Part shown: one piece after another, positions 29,470-38,939 of the stretch | Numbering within the stretch: the first letter of the stretch is position 1 | How the letters are laid out: every line of letters starts with the position of its first letter | Assembly (NCBI RefSeq): GCF_025642975.1 | Contig: NZ_JANZKJ010000006.1 | Span: forward strand, 186,001 to 250,000 | DNA from: Pseudomonas sp. RIT-PI-S | GTDB lineage: Bacteria > Pseudomonadota > Gammaproteobacteria > Pseudomonadales > Pseudomonadaceae | Direction: 5' to 3' | DNA: 64,000 nucleotides | Translations under genes and position numbers: made by a program | Notes under the pieces: model-generated | Told to the model about the DNA's origin: nothing | Seen by the model: the letters and a program-made list of their open reading frames with translations, nothing else | The model's database searches: none

Positions 29470-30321
29470 ATGCCCCTGCCACGGCTGACGCTACCCGCCC
29501 CCGCCAAGCTCAACCTGATGTTGCACATTCTTGGCCGCCGCGCCGACGGTTATCACGAGCTGCAGACCCTGTTTCAATTTCTCGACTATGGCGACGAGCT
29601 GGACTTCGCCGTGCGCGAGGATGGCCTGATTCAACTGCATGGCGCCCTCGACGACGTACCCCATGACAGCAATCTGGTCGTCAAGGCCGCGCGGAAGTTG
29701 CAGGCCGAAGCCGGCACCCGCCTGGGCGCGGATATCTGGCTGCGCAAAGTGTTGCCCATGGGTGGCGGAATTGGCGGTGGGAGCTCGGACGCCGCCACCA
29801 CCTTGCTGGCGCTCGACCATCTATGGAAATTGAAGTGGAGCGAGGACCGGCTAGCCGCACTAGGCCTCACCCTGGGCGCCGATGTTCCCGTATTCATTCG
29901 GGGCAGAGCCGCGTTTGCCGAGGGTGTGGGCGAAAAACTGACCCCAGTGGAACCCGCCGAGCCGTGGTATCTCGTGCTCGTTCCGCAAGTATCTGTAAGT
30001 ACAGCAGAAATTTTTTCAGATCCGCTGTTGACACGTGACTCTCCCGCCATTAAAGTGCGCTCCGTTCTCGAGGGAAACAGTCGAAATGACTGCCAACCGG
30101 TGGTCGAGAGGCGTTACCCAGATGTTCGTAACGCTTTGAGTTTGCTAAGTAAATTTACTCAAGCTAAACTCACCGGAACTGGAAGTTGTGTGTTTGGGGC
30201 CTTCCCAAACAAAGCTGAAGCTGATAAAGTTTCGGCCCTTCTGACAGAGACCCTCACAGGGTTTGTAGCAAAGGGAAGCAACGTTTCGATGTTGCATCGC
30301 AAGCTGAAAACTCTGTTCTAA
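29470..30321 (+). CDS. ispE: 4-diphosphocytidyl-2-C-methyl-D-erythritol kinase
   Basis: A 283-residue GHMP kinase of the MEP isoprenoid pathway. [20 protein letters not shown] is the N-terminal signature, and the ATP-binding GHMP motif [20 protein letters not shown] begins near residue 96. [16 protein letters not shown] is the third conserved block. The gene starts one base after lolB ends. The last ~330 bases are noticeably richer in A/T than the rest, with codons unlike the upstream part. Confidence 0.95.
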   Translation: MPLPRLTLPAPAKLNLMLHILGRRADGYHELQTLFQFLDYGDELDFAVREDGLIQLHGALDDVPHDSNLVVKAARKLQAEAGTRLGADIWLRKVLPMGGGIGGGSSDAATTLLALDHLWKLKWSEDRLAALGLTLGADVPVFIRGRAAFAEGVGEKLTPVEPAEPWYLVLVPQVSVSTAEIFSDPLLTRDSPAIKVRSVLEGNSRNDCQPVVERRYPDVRNALSLLSKFTQAKLTGTGSCVFGAFPNKAEADKVSALLTETLTGFVAKGSNVSMLHRKLKTLF

Positions 30322-30355
30322 GAAACGAGTGCCCGGCACTCGGTTGATCCGCCAC

Positions 30356-30430
30356 AGGGGCGTCGCCAAGCGGTAAGGCAGCAGGTTTTGATCCTGCCAT
30401 GCGTTGGTTCGAATCCAGCCGCCCCTGCCA
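30356..30430 (+). tRNA. tRNA-Gln (anticodon TTG)
   Basis: A 75-base cloverleaf with acceptor AGGGGCG pairing with CGCCCCT, then G and an encoded CCA. The anticodon arm has GCAGG/CCTGC around the loop TTTTGAT, giving TTG (Gln). The T-arm contains GGTTCGAATCC. It lies between ispE and prs, as in other pseudomonads. A small hairpin CGAGTGC-CCG-GCACTCG (30326-30342) precedes it. Confidence 0.96.
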
Positions 30431-30475
30431 TTTTCTATACTCATCCAGGTATACCCCAGCCGGCAGGTACTGCGC

Positions 30476-31417
30476 GTGTCCAAGATGATGGTCTTTACGG
30501 GGAATGCTAACCCCGATCTGGCTCGGCGTGTCGTACGTCAGCTGCATATTCCACTGGGTGACGTCTCCGTCGGTAAATTCTCCGATGGTGAAATCAGCGC
30601 TGAAATCAACGAAAACGTTCGCGGTAAAGACGTTTTCATCATTCAGCCGACTTGCGCACCAACCAATGACAACCTGATGGAACTGGTCGTGATGGCAGAT
30701 GCCTTCCGCCGTTCTTCTGCGTCGCGTATCACCGCTGTCATCCCCTACTTCGGCTATGCCCGCCAGGACCGTCGTCCTCGTTCGGCCCGGGTAGCGATCA
30801 GCGCCAAGGTGGTTGCGGACATGCTGACCGTGGTCGGTATCGACCGCGTGCTCACCGTGGACCTCCACGCCGACCAGATTCAGGGTTTCTTCGATATCCC
30901 CGTCGACAACATCTACGGCTCGCCCGTGCTGGTAGACGACATCGAAGATCAACGCTTCGAAAACCTCATGATCGTGTCCCCGGATATCGGCGGTGTGGTG
31001 CGTGCTCGCGCTGTCGCCAAATCCTTGGGCGTGGATCTGGGCATCATCGACAAGCGTCGCGAGAAAGCCAACCACTCCGAAGTGATGCACATCATCGGTG
31101 ACGTGGAAGGCCGTACCTGCATCCTGGTCGATGACATGGTCGATACCGCAGGCACCTTGTGCCACGCGGCGAAGGCTCTGAAAGATCACGGCGCTGCCAA
31201 GGTCTACGCCTACAGCACCCACCCGGTACTGTCTGGCCGTGCGATCGAAAACATTGAAAACTCCGTGCTGGACGAACTGGTGGTGACCAACACCATCCCG
31301 CTGTCCGCCGCGGCGCAAGCGTGCTCGCGTATCCGCCAACTGGATATCGCACCCGTCATTGCCGAAGCGGTCCGCCGCGTCAGCAACGAAGAATCGATCA
31401 GCGCGATGTTCCGCTAA
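30476..31417 (+). CDS. prs: Ribose-phosphate pyrophosphokinase
   Basis: A 313-residue enzyme making PRPP from ribose-5-phosphate and ATP. It feeds nucleotide, His and Trp synthesis and supplies Hpt and Upp encoded in this window. [20 protein letters not shown], the [20 protein letters not shown] segment and the PRPP loop [20 protein letters not shown] are present. The GTG at 30476 gives the family-typical N-terminus (initiator then SKMMVFTGN) and the usual length; an ATG at 30485 is the alternative. An intrinsic terminator follows. Confidence 0.96.
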   Translation: MSKMMVFTGNANPDLARRVVRQLHIPLGDVSVGKFSDGEISAEINENVRGKDVFIIQPTCAPTNDNLMELVVMADAFRRSSASRITAVIPYFGYARQDRRPRSARVAISAKVVADMLTVVGIDRVLTVDLHADQIQGFFDIPVDNIYGSPVLVDDIEDQRFENLMIVSPDIGGVVRARAVAKSLGVDLGIIDKRREKANHSEVMHIIGDVEGRTCILVDDMVDTAGTLCHAAKALKDHGAAKVYAYSTHPVLSGRAIENIENSVLDELVVTNTIPLSAAAQACSRIRQLDIAPVIAEAVRRVSNEESISAMFR

Positions 31418-31451
31418 GGCTCGAGCCTTCGGAAGTCGAACTGACGAACAT

Positions 31452-31487
31452 GCCCCGCCCCGACGCCTGTCAGGGCGGGGCTTTTTT
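31452..31487 (+). terminator. Intrinsic terminator after prs
   Basis: Arms GCCCCGCCC (31452-31460) and GGGCGGGGC (31473-31481) are followed by six T. It lies 35 bases after the prs stop and before rplY. Confidence 0.9.
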
Positions 31488-31549
31488 GCCCTCACTACCT
31501 GGCGCTGGTCGCAAACGCTGGGTAGGACGGGGCCAACTGGAGAAACAAC

Positions 31550-32152
31550 ATGACCGATTTTATCCTTAACGCCGAAGCGCGTTCCGACCTGGGGAAAGGT
31601 GCGAGCCGCCGCCTGCGTCGCCTCGCGGCCCAAGTACCTGCCGTTGTATACGGCGGCGAACAAGCGCCTGAATCCATCACCTTGCTGGCCAAAGAAGTCG
31701 CCAAGCTGCTGGAAAACGAAGCAGCCTACGCTCACGTCATCGAGCTGACCGTTGGCGGCACCAAGCAGAACGTCGTGATCAAGGCCCTGCAGCGTCACCC
31801 AGCCAAGGGTCACGTAATGCACGCTGACTTCCAGCGCGTGGTTGCTGGCCAGAAACTGACCGCCAAGGTCCCGGTTCACTTCATGAACCAGGAAGCCGCG
31901 GCCAAGAAAGGCGGCGAAATCTCGCACGTCGTTTCCGAGCTGGAAATCACCTGCCTGCCGAAAGACCTGCCTGAGTTCATCGAAGTGGACCTGGCCAGCG
32001 CCGACGTCGGTACCATCATCCACCTGTCCGACATCAAGGCGCCTGCTGGCGTTGAGTTCGTCGCACTGGCCCACGGCAACGACCTGGCTGTCGCCAACGT
32101 CCACGCGCCGCGCGTACCGGTTGAAGATGCAGGCGAAGGTTCGGCTGAGTAA
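31550..32152 (+). CDS. rplY: 50S ribosomal protein L25/general stress protein Ctc
   Basis: A 200-residue long-form L25 (CTC type) that binds 5S rRNA. The N-terminal L25 domain starts [20 protein letters not shown] and includes [20 protein letters not shown]. The extra C-terminal TL5/CTC domain includes [20 protein letters not shown] and ends in an acidic tail. GGAG precedes the ATG. Its position before pth and ychF is conserved. Confidence 0.95.
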   Translation: MTDFILNAEARSDLGKGASRRLRRLAAQVPAVVYGGEQAPESITLLAKEVAKLLENEAAYAHVIELTVGGTKQNVVIKALQRHPAKGHVMHADFQRVVAGQKLTAKVPVHFMNQEAAAKKGGEISHVVSELEITCLPKDLPEFIEVDLASADVGTIIHLSDIKAPAGVEFVALAHGNDLAVANVHAPRVPVEDAGEGSAE

Positions 32153-32230
32153 TCAGTGACCTGTGCGGAGGGCTAGCTGGCGCATGGCGTCGCTACCCTC
32201 TACATAAGCTTCCAGATAAGAGCCCTTGAC

Positions 32231-32815
32231 GTGACCGCCATCCAGTTGATCGTCGGCCTGGGAAACCCAGGCGCCGAATACGAACAGACCCGGCATAACG
32301 CAGGGGCTTTTTTCGTTGAGCGCATCGCCCGAGACCAGAACGTCACCCTGGTCCCCGAGCGCAAGTTTTTTGGCCTTGTGGCGCGCTTCAGCCATAAGGG
32401 CCAGGATGTTCGTCTGTTGATCCCTACCACCTACATGAACCGTAGCGGGCAGGCCGTCGCCGCCCTCGCCGGCTTCTATCGCATCGCGCCTGAAGCGATA
32501 CTGGTGGCCCACGACGAACTCGACATTCCCCCAGGCGTTGCCAAGCTCAAGCAGGGCGGCGGCCATGGTGGGCACAACGGGCTGCGCGACATCATTGCGC
32601 AGCTGGGTAACCAGAACAGCTTCCATCGCCTGCGGCTTGGCATCGGCCACCCGGGCGACGCCAGCAAGGTGTCGGGCTTCGTGCTGGGGCGCGCGCCACG
32701 CGCCGAGCAGGAAAAACTCGACGCCAGTATCGATTTCGCCCTCGGCGTGCTGCCAGACATTCTCGCCGGGGACTGGCCCCGGGCGATGAGAGAACTGCAT
32801 AGCCAAAAGGCCTGA
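32231..32815 (+). CDS. pth: Peptidyl-tRNA hydrolase
   Basis: A 194-residue enzyme that frees tRNA from drop-off peptidyl-tRNAs. [20 protein letters not shown] holds the catalytic His of the first signature. [17 protein letters not shown] and [20 protein letters not shown] follow with the catalytic Asp. The start codon is GTG at 32231, the only start that matches the family N-terminus. ychF follows after 21 bases. Confidence 0.95.
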   Translation: MTAIQLIVGLGNPGAEYEQTRHNAGAFFVERIARDQNVTLVPERKFFGLVARFSHKGQDVRLLIPTTYMNRSGQAVAALAGFYRIAPEAILVAHDELDIPPGVAKLKQGGGHGGHNGLRDIIAQLGNQNSFHRLRLGIGHPGDASKVSGFVLGRAPRAEQEKLDASIDFALGVLPDILAGDWPRAMRELHSQKA

Positions 32816-32836
32816 CTCCACGAAGAGGGTTGTACC

Positions 32837-33937
32837 ATGGGTTTCAATTGCGGCATCGTCGGCCTGCCTAACGTGGGCAAGTCCACCCTGTTCAACGCGC
32901 TGACCAAATCCGGTATCGCGGCGGAAAACTTCCCGTTCTGCACCATCGAACCGAACAGCGGCATCGTGCCCATGCCCGATTCGCGCCTCGAAGCCCTGGC
33001 GGCCATCGTAAAACCCAAGCGGATTCTGCCAACGACCATGGAGTTCGTGGATATCGCCGGCCTGGTGGCGGGGGCGTCCAAGGGTGAAGGCCTGGGTAAC
33101 AAGTTTTTGGCGAACATCCGCGAAACGGACGCCATTGCCCACGTGGTGCGCTGCTTCGAAGACGAGAACGTGATTCACGTGTCCAACAGCGTGGACCCCA
33201 AGCGCGATATCGAGATCATCGACCTGGAGCTGATTTTCGCGGACCTCGACAGCTGCGAGAAGCAACTGCAGAAAGTCGCCCGCAATGCCAAGGGTGGGGA
33301 CAAGGACGCGCTGGCCCAGAAGGCCGTGCTCGAGCGGTTGATCCCGCACTTCACCGAAGGCAAGCCTGCCCGCAGCCTGATGCAAACCATGAGCACGGAC
33401 GAGAAGCAGTTGATCCGTGGCTTCCACCTGCTCACCAGCAAGCCGGTGATGTACATCGCCAACGTGGCCGAAGACGGCTTCGAGAACAACCCGCACCTGG
33501 ACGTGGTCAAGGCTATCGCCCAGGAAGAAGGTGCGATCGTGGTACCGGTGTGCAACAAGATCGAAGCAGAAATCGCCGAACTCGACGACGGCGAAGAAAA
33601 GGACATGTTCCTCGAAGCGTTGGGCTTCGACGAGCCTGGCCTGAACCGGGTGATCCGCGCCGGTTACTCGCTGCTTAACCTGCAAACCTACTTCACCGCC
33701 GGGGTGGAGGAAGTTCGCGCCTGGACGGTACGCGTGGGTGCGACCGCACCCCAAGCCGCTGGCGTGATCCATACCGATTTCGAGAAAGGCTTCATTCGCG
33801 CCGAGGTGGTCGCCTATGACGATTTTATCCAGTACAACGGCGAAGGCGGCGCCAAGGAAGCCGGCAAGTGGCGCCTCGAAGGCAAGGAATACATCGTCAA
33901 GGACGGCGATGTGATGCACTTCCGGTTCAACGTATAA
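32837..33937 (+). CDS. ychF: Redox-regulated ATPase YchF
   Basis: A 366-residue Obg-family P-loop protein that binds ATP rather than [23 protein letters not shown] is the P-loop, [20 protein letters not shown] is the G3/switch region, and NKIE replaces the GTP-specific NKxD, as expected for YchF. The TGS-like C-terminal domain carries [20 protein letters not shown]. It binds ribosomes and modulates stress responses in other bacteria. A bidirectional terminator follows. Confidence 0.96.
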   Translation: MGFNCGIVGLPNVGKSTLFNALTKSGIAAENFPFCTIEPNSGIVPMPDSRLEALAAIVKPKRILPTTMEFVDIAGLVAGASKGEGLGNKFLANIRETDAIAHVVRCFEDENVIHVSNSVDPKRDIEIIDLELIFADLDSCEKQLQKVARNAKGGDKDALAQKAVLERLIPHFTEGKPARSLMQTMSTDEKQLIRGFHLLTSKPVMYIANVAEDGFENNPHLDVVKAIAQEEGAIVVPVCNKIEAEIAELDDGEEKDMFLEALGFDEPGLNRVIRAGYSLLNLQTYFTAGVEEVRAWTVRVGATAPQAAGVIHTDFEKGFIRAEVVAYDDFIQYNGEGGAKEAGKWRLEGKEYIVKDGDVMHFRFNV

Positions 33938-33963
33938 GCCCTCGCCCGCACTGCGGGCTGTAC

Positions 33964-34000
33964 AAAAAACCCTCGAGGCCTGCGCTTCGAGGGTTTTTTA
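33964..34000. terminator. Bidirectional terminator between ychF and the convergent hypothetical gene
   Basis: AAAAACCCTCGA (33965-33976) and TCGAGGGTTTTTT (33987-33999) form a long hairpin with A and T tracts on both sides, so it can act on either strand. It lies between convergent genes. Confidence 0.9.
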
Positions 34001-34037
34001 TTAGGCAAGAAGTGCAGTACAGGAAGCTGCCGAAGCC

Positions 34038-34859
34038 TCAGTAACGCAGCGCGATACTGCCCTGCCCAACTTTATGCGTGCTGCCGCCATAGGTAAATTC
34101 GAAGGCGAAGGCGGCCTTGAAGGTTTTTTCTGCCTTGTTCCACTTAACATCCGTGAGGCTGAAGTTCCGGCCCGCGTACAGGCCCTGGTTGACGATGAAG
34201 AAGGCTCGGCAGGCTTGCGCGGTGCTGCCTTCAGACAAGTCTCCAGGGATGAACAACACTACGCCCTGGCCGGCCCCGTTGATGTCTTGATGAGCCTGCA
34301 GCTTGAACTCGTCGCCTACCGGTGTAAACGAAACCTCGGTTGCCTCAAATTTCCCGGCATTGCTGAACACGGGAGGCATGACAGCCGCTTTCACCCTGTT
34401 GTCGCCACCGAGGGCGAGCACCGGGGAGTTCCATTCGGCGCGGATGCTGCCATTTTCGATCTGGTAGGTGGTGGGGACGCTTGAATCCAGCGCGCCCTTA
34501 AAAGAGAAGCTGGCCTGCAAGGCATTGGCTGCACGATCCCACTTCAGGCCGTGCACCGCGCCGGATGTGGCCTGCCCTGCCGCTTCTGCGGTGGCGAACG
34601 CGGCTTTGATTCCCACGCCATGCTCATCCGCGATGGGGTGGTCGCCGTCCTGTGTGCCTTCGGGAATGCGCAGCAGAAGCAGATCGTGCTGACCGTCAGG
34701 GTTGCCCTGGATGCCCCACAAGTGCAGTTCGCGATTGAGGGTGTAAACGTCCGAGCGTTGCGCGATGAATTCGTCGTGCTTGCCATCTGCTCGAATCAGC
34801 TTGGCTTGAAATTTCATGTGGGCGTTCATACGCGCCGCTTTGCCTTCAGTATTGCTCAT
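34038..34859 (-). CDS. Unknown protein with two related modules
   Basis: A 273-residue protein with no signal peptide and no family I recognise. Two regions resemble each other. The first reads LLRIPEGTQDG, later LKWDRAANALQASFSFKG and IENGSIRAEW. The second reads VLFIPGDLSEG, later VKWNKAEKTFKAAFAFEF and VGQGSIALRY. The pattern suggests tandem beta-rich domains of ~130 residues. GGAGG precedes the ATG. It is a single-gene unit convergent with ychF at the left end of the accessory block. Function not assigned. Confidence 0.7.
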   Translation of the reverse strand: MSNTEGKAARMNAHMKFQAKLIRADGKHDEFIAQRSDVYTLNRELHLWGIQGNPDGQHDLLLLRIPEGTQDGDHPIADEHGVGIKAAFATAEAAGQATSGAVHGLKWDRAANALQASFSFKGALDSSVPTTYQIENGSIRAEWNSPVLALGGDNRVKAAVMPPVFSNAGKFEATEVSFTPVGDEFKLQAHQDINGAGQGVVLFIPGDLSEGSTAQACRAFFIVNQGLYAGRNFSLTDVKWNKAEKTFKAAFAFEFTYGGSTHKVGQGSIALRY

Positions 34860-34991
34860 GGTGCCTCCACTATGTTTGATCCGTTAACGCCCACCTCCTG
34901 GGAAGGGGCGATGCCCGGACCAAACTAGTGATGAACACCCACTCCAACAACTGGCAGAACTGCCAGGGTCCGTCGGAAAAAAGGCGATGGG

Positions 34992-36104
34992 CTACTCCGA
35001 AGCCGTAGGCGATTCGGTGTTGATATAGCCCGGCGTTTCGGCCAACGGCAATTTCTGCTGCTGGTCTCGGCTGGCGGTGCGTTTGCCCGGCAGAGGGTCG
35101 AGCTGCTGTGGTTGGCCGGTTTCGAGCGCCCGTTCGATGGCGGCGATTACCCGCACATCGCGCCAGCCCTCGTCACCATCCGGCTCGGGGTCTTGGTCGG
35201 TGAGGATGCAGTCGGAGAAGTAAGCCGTCTCTCCGGCAAACTGGTCGACCACCGGGTGCATATGCTCGCGAGTCTGCTCACCGATGATGGCCCGGTAGCT
35301 GATGGCTACGCCCTCGCCATAACCGAAGCACGGCGAGGCCTCGATTTCGCCCTTGGTGCCTATCAGCTGGAAGCGCTCACTGCCCGGCAGTGTGTAGCTC
35401 ACCGTGAACTGGGCAAGGCGTTCACCGGGGAAACGCAGCGAAACCGTGACCGTGTCCCAAGTATCCATGCCGCTGCCGGGCGTTTGAACGCCCACGGCGC
35501 TGACCTCGATCGGCTCCGCGGCGAACAGCTGGCGCACCATGTTCAACGGATAGGGCCCCATGTCCGCGACCGGCCCTGCGCCAAAACCATTCTGGGTGCG
35601 GTGGTTGCTGGCCTTCACTACCTGGGTGAAGGTGGACGTGAACAGCCGCGGCTCGCCGAATTCCCCGGCATGCACGCGCTCGATCATCTCCAGCGTTCCG
35701 GGCTCGCAATGCAAGCGATAGGCAACCATCAGTTTAGCGCCAGAGCGTTTTGCCGCTTCGAGCATGGCCTGGCAGTCGGCTTCGTTCGTGGCCATGGGCT
35801 TCTCGAGTAACACATGGATACCGGCCTCCAGCGCCGGAATCACGAACTCCCGATGCCGAAAGTTCGGCGTTGCCACATACACCGCATCGATTTCACCCGA
35901 AGCCAGCAGGTCAGGAAATTGCTCGTAGCTATAGCTTTTGAGCTTATACCGCTGCGCTAACTTCTCGGCCTTGACCGGGTCTCCGGTGACCAGGGCGGTC
36001 ATTACGGAGTTGTCGGTCTGGCCGACGCCCGGCATGAAGGCGCCTTGGGAAATCGATCCGCCTGCGACCACGCCGTAGCGAATTTTGCCGTCTGATTCAG
36101 GCAT
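34992..36104 (-). CDS. Gfo/Idh/MocA family oxidoreductase
   Basis: A 370-residue NAD(P)-dependent sugar/inositol-type dehydrogenase. The N-terminal Rossmann start is IRYGVVAGGSISQGAFMPGV, followed by AVYVATPNFRHREFVIPALE and the diagnostic GIHVLLEKPMATNEADCQAM, with the EKP catalytic Lys near residue 100. A C-terminal alpha/beta domain follows with GPVADMGPYPLNMVRQLF, and there is a Pro/Gln-rich tail. Substrate cannot be inferred. It stands alone between the unknown gene and the decayed region. Confidence 0.87.
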   Translation of the reverse strand: MPESDGKIRYGVVAGGSISQGAFMPGVGQTDNSVMTALVTGDPVKAEKLAQRYKLKSYSYEQFPDLLASGEIDAVYVATPNFRHREFVIPALEAGIHVLLEKPMATNEADCQAMLEAAKRSGAKLMVAYRLHCEPGTLEMIERVHAGEFGEPRLFTSTFTQVVKASNHRTQNGFGAGPVADMGPYPLNMVRQLFAAEPIEVSAVGVQTPGSGMDTWDTVTVSLRFPGERLAQFTVSYTLPGSERFQLIGTKGEIEASPCFGYGEGVAISYRAIIGEQTREHMHPVVDQFAGETAYFSDCILTDQDPEPDGDEGWRDVRVIAAIERALETGQPQQLDPLPGKRTASRDQQQKLPLAETPGYINTESPTASE

Positions 36105-36202
36105 TCTGGGTCTCCTTCTGGTGAACGAACGATCGCTTACCCTCAGCTGAACCCAGCGCTTAAAAGGAAGTTCAATGCCTGCGCCCGTTGTGCTCGTGTG
36201 GA

Positions 36203-36700
36203 TCAGAACGGCACTTTCACCGCCACCGTTGCCGCGGCGGCGGCGTAGTCGCTGCGGCTTTGGGCGGTGTAGTTCACCTCAGCCTCGCGCCAGTGGCCGT
36301 CAGTGGCGTAACCAAGCTTGCGGATCTCCCCTCTGAGCAGCGCGCCGGTGATGCTCACGCCCTGCTCCCGCTGAGCGCACCGCTGTTAACGCGCCCGGCT
36401 GAGCCCGCCGGAGAGCCCGTTTTCAATCGTGACCGCAGCACCGGTATCGACGCCAATGCCCCTTCCTGAGTAATGGTCACCGACTGATTACGCCCCAGGG
36501 TGCACGGCTGGCTGGCGGCTGCCCTGAGGGTGGTGCTGGCGCCACTGCACTCCCCACGGCGTGCGCCTGGCCCGCCACCTGGGCGTTGAGCGGCGACGGT
36601 AGGCTTGGGCAACTGGAGCGCAACGAGGACGGCCTGCGAAGGGGTTTGCTACGGATGGCCGACTGCCAACGCTGACCAGGGCTGCGGCTGTCCATGTGGC
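36203..36700 (-). pseudogene. Decayed reading frame (remnant), origin unknown
   Basis: Read on the minus strand, the last ~50 codons before TGA (36203-36205) form a protein-like end: GALLRGEIRKLGYATDGHWR, then EAEVNYTAQSRSDYAAAAAT and VAVKVPF. Upstream the same frame meets TAA, while the neighbouring frame carries QPCTLGRNQSVTITQEGALA before its own stop. This looks like a secreted or surface protein broken by frameshifts. No family is recognised. It could instead be chance coding in GC-rich DNA. Confidence 0.35.
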
Positions 36701-37028
36701 TACCTGCCTGCTGAAGGTGAAAGCGAAGGTATAGGCAGTGGATCGGTGTGTGTCAAAGAACACCGCCAAAGGGGCATGAGACTCTTTTTTTATGTCGATA
36801 TGCAGCGCCGTTGAATCAAATAGTAGCAATAGGCCGCGAATTGACGACGGGCGCCTCCTTTTTGCAAGAATATGTCGCAATTGTCACAAATATGAAAAAA
36901 CCTGTTACAAGTCGCCGGAAACCGCTGGACGATGGATCCAATGGTGTGTCAGTTTTTTTCCTGCTTTACGCAAGACGAGTGATCGGACGAACTCGTACCC
37001 CGGGTTTGTCTCGATCTTTTTTTCAACG
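36701..37028 (+). promoter_or_regulatory. aprA upstream region
   Basis: This 328-base stretch before the aprA hairpin is A/T-richer than its surroundings and holds no convincing gene. It includes T- and A-runs (TTTTTTT near 36784-36791, and after 36952) and presumably the aprA promoter, but I see no clear -35/-10 pair. Confidence 0.35.
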
Positions 37029-37046
37029 CAGACAAGGAACTGTCTG
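37029..37046 (+). promoter_or_regulatory. RsmA/CsrA-type hairpin covering the aprA ribosome-binding site
   Basis: CAGACA (37029-37034) and TGTCTG (37041-37046) form a perfect 6-base stem with hexaloop AGGAAC (37035-37040), one base before the ATG. The ANGGA core in a hexaloop over the Shine-Dalgarno is the canonical RsmA/CsrA target. GacA/Rsm control of aprA is established in P. fluorescens-group strains and P. entomophila. Confidence 0.75.
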
Positions 37047-37047
37047 A

Positions 37048-38469
37048 ATGTCGAAACTCAAACTCAATGCAGTAAATGCAATTCCTCAAGGCCCAAGCTC
37101 GGCCTATAACCAACTCAGCACGTTCAGCCATCAGTACGACCGTGGTGGCGCGCCCATCAACGGTAAAACCTCGTACACCAACGATCAGGCAGCGGACCAC
37201 ATCCTGCGTGACCATGCCGCCTGGGTTGACCAGAACCACAGCGGCACCATCGAGCTGACCTACAGCTTCCTCACCCGGGCACCGAGCAACTTCGCGGAAC
37301 TCGACGTGGGTAGGTTCTCGGCGTTCTCCGCACTGCAGCAACAGCAGGCCAAGCTGTCGATGCAGTCGTGGGCGGACGTGGCCAAGGTGACCTTCACCCA
37401 AGCCGCTTCCGGTGGTGACGGGCACATGAGCTTTGGCAACTACGATGGCGACAACGGCGGCGCCGCCTTCGCCTTCCTGCCTGGCACTGCCCCGGGTCAC
37501 GACGGTGAATCCTGGTACATGATCAACAGCAGTTATCAGGTCAACGCTACCCCGGGCACCAACAACTACGGGCGCCAGACCCTGACTCACGAAATCGGCC
37601 ATACCCTGGGCCTGTCTCACCCCGGCGATTACAACGCTGGCGAAGGCAACCCAACCTATGCCGACGCGGACTATGCCCAAGATACCCGCGGCTACAGCGT
37701 GATGAGCTACTGGAGCGAGACCAACACCGGGCAAAGCTTCAAGGGTGCTTACTCCTCCGCGCCGCTGCTCGATGACATCACCGCGATCCAAAAGCTGTAT
37801 GGCGCCAACTTCGCCACGCGTGCCGGCGATACCACCTACGGCTTCAACTCCACTGCCGACCGCGACTATTACTCGGCGACCTCGTCGTCGTCCAAGCTGG
37901 TGTTCGCGGTATGGGACGGTGGCGGCAAGGACACGCTGGACTTCTCCGGCTACACCAACAACCAGAAGATCAACCTCAACGAAGGTTCGTTCTCGGACGT
38001 TGGCGGGCTGGTGGGCAACGTATCCATCGCCAAGGGCGTGGTGCTGGAAAACGCCATCGGTGGTTCGGGCAGCGACCTGCTGATCGGCAACAGTGCCGCC
38101 AACGAGCTTAGGGGTGGGGCCGGCAACGACCTGATCTACGGCGGTGCCGGCGCTGACAAGCTGTGGGGCGGCACTGGCGCGGATACCTTCGTGTTCGGCG
38201 CCAGCAGCGACTCGCGCCCTGGCACGGCAGATTCGCTCATGGACTTCGTCAGCGGTCAGGACAAGATCGACCTGTCGGGCCTGCCAGAGTTTGCCAGCAG
38301 CCATATCCCGCTGACCTTCGTCAGCGCCTTTGGCGGCGTGGCCGGCCAGGCGACACTGGTACAGACCAGCACAGGTAGCAACCTGTCGATCGACTTTACG
38401 GGCGACCGTATCGCTGATTTCCTGGTGAGCACCGTTGGCCAGGCGGCAACCACCGATATCGTGGTGTAA
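37048..38469 (+). CDS. aprA: Serralysin-type alkaline metalloprotease AprA
   Basis: A 473-residue secreted zinc protease (M10B) that degrades host and environmental proteins; in P. entomophila it protects the bacterium against insect immune peptides. There is no Sec signal. The zinc site [11 protein letters not shown] starts at residue 181 with the Met-turn SVMSYWSE near 217. C-terminal RTX nonapeptides lie in [20 protein letters not shown] and [19 protein letters not shown], then DTFVFG. The protein ends DIVV, a hydrophobic tail read by type I exporters. Ca2+ binding by the repeats follows from the family. First gene of the apr cassette. Confidence 0.96.
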   Translation: MSKLKLNAVNAIPQGPSSAYNQLSTFSHQYDRGGAPINGKTSYTNDQAADHILRDHAAWVDQNHSGTIELTYSFLTRAPSNFAELDVGRFSAFSALQQQQAKLSMQSWADVAKVTFTQAASGGDGHMSFGNYDGDNGGAAFAFLPGTAPGHDGESWYMINSSYQVNATPGTNNYGRQTLTHEIGHTLGLSHPGDYNAGEGNPTYADADYAQDTRGYSVMSYWSETNTGQSFKGAYSSAPLLDDITAIQKLYGANFATRAGDTTYGFNSTADRDYYSATSSSSKLVFAVWDGGGKDTLDFSGYTNNQKINLNEGSFSDVGGLVGNVSIAKGVVLENAIGGSGSDLLIGNSAANELRGGAGNDLIYGGAGADKLWGGTGADTFVFGASSDSRPGTADSLMDFVSGQDKIDLSGLPEFASSHIPLTFVSAFGGVAGQATLVQTSTGSNLSIDFTGDRIADFLVSTVGQAATTDIVV

Positions 38470-38475
38470 GCCGAG

Positions 38476-38500
38476 GGGCGGCACCGCGGTGCCGCCCTTT
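38476..38500 (+). terminator. Attenuating hairpin between aprA and aprI
   Basis: Perfect 10-base arms GGGCGGCACC (38476-38485) and GGTGCCGCCC (38488-38497) are followed by TTT only, 6 bases after the aprA stop. A partial terminator would make more protease mRNA than transporter mRNA. Confidence 0.6.
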
Positions 38501-38519
38501 CAACAGCGTGGAGTCATCG

Positions 38520-38912
38520 ATGAATCGAACCCTTGCGGCGTGCCTGGTCACGACGCTTTTAACACTCAGCGGAGCCCCTCTCATGGCCAGTAGCTTACGT
38601 CTCGCCAGCCCCGCCGAATTAGCCGGCGCCTGGCACCTTTACCCTGCCGGGGGTGAGCGCCAGCCCTGCGCCATCGCCCTGGTGGAAGCCGGGGAAACGC
38701 TGGCGGGCGACCTGGCCTGCGCCGGCCGCCTGCTGGGCGGGGCGCCGGCAACCTGGTTCCCCACCCCAGACGGCATTGCGCTGGTCGACAGCAATGGCGA
38801 CACCCTGCTCCACATGGGCCGGCAACGGGAAGGCTTTTACATGGCCACCCTGCCAAACAGCCAGGTGCTTTACCTGCAACGGGCAACCACGCCAGACCCC
38901 ACGCGCTTCTGA
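38520..38912 (+). CDS. aprI: Alkaline protease inhibitor
   Basis: A 130-residue periplasmic inhibitor of the I38/Inh family that blocks AprA inside the producing cell. A signal peptide (MNRTLAACLVTTLLTLSGAP then LMA) precedes the mature start SSLRLASPAELAGAW, close to the Ser-Ser-Leu trunk that enters the protease cleft in P. aeruginosa AprI. Two Cys (QPCAIAL, LACAGRL) could form the family disulfide. GGAG supports the ATG at 38520 over the in-frame GTG at 38508. Confidence 0.9.
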   Translation: MNRTLAACLVTTLLTLSGAPLMASSLRLASPAELAGAWHLYPAGGERQPCAIALVEAGETLAGDLACAGRLLGGAPATWFPTPDGIALVDSNGDTLLHMGRQREGFYMATLPNSQVLYLQRATTPDPTRF

Positions 38913-38939
38913 TCGGCTTCTTTCAAGGACGAACACTTC

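Noticed and set aside
30254..32104. Long minus-strand open frame opposite prs and rplY
   Set aside because: Antisense to two certain genes plus tRNA-Gln; composition follows from the GC-rich codon pattern of the real strand.
32153..33919. Long minus-strand open frame opposite pth and ychF
   Set aside because: Mirror frame of two conserved genes; no family motif.
36949..38484. Minus-strand open frame opposite aprA
   Set aside because: Complete overlap with an unmistakable serralysin gene.
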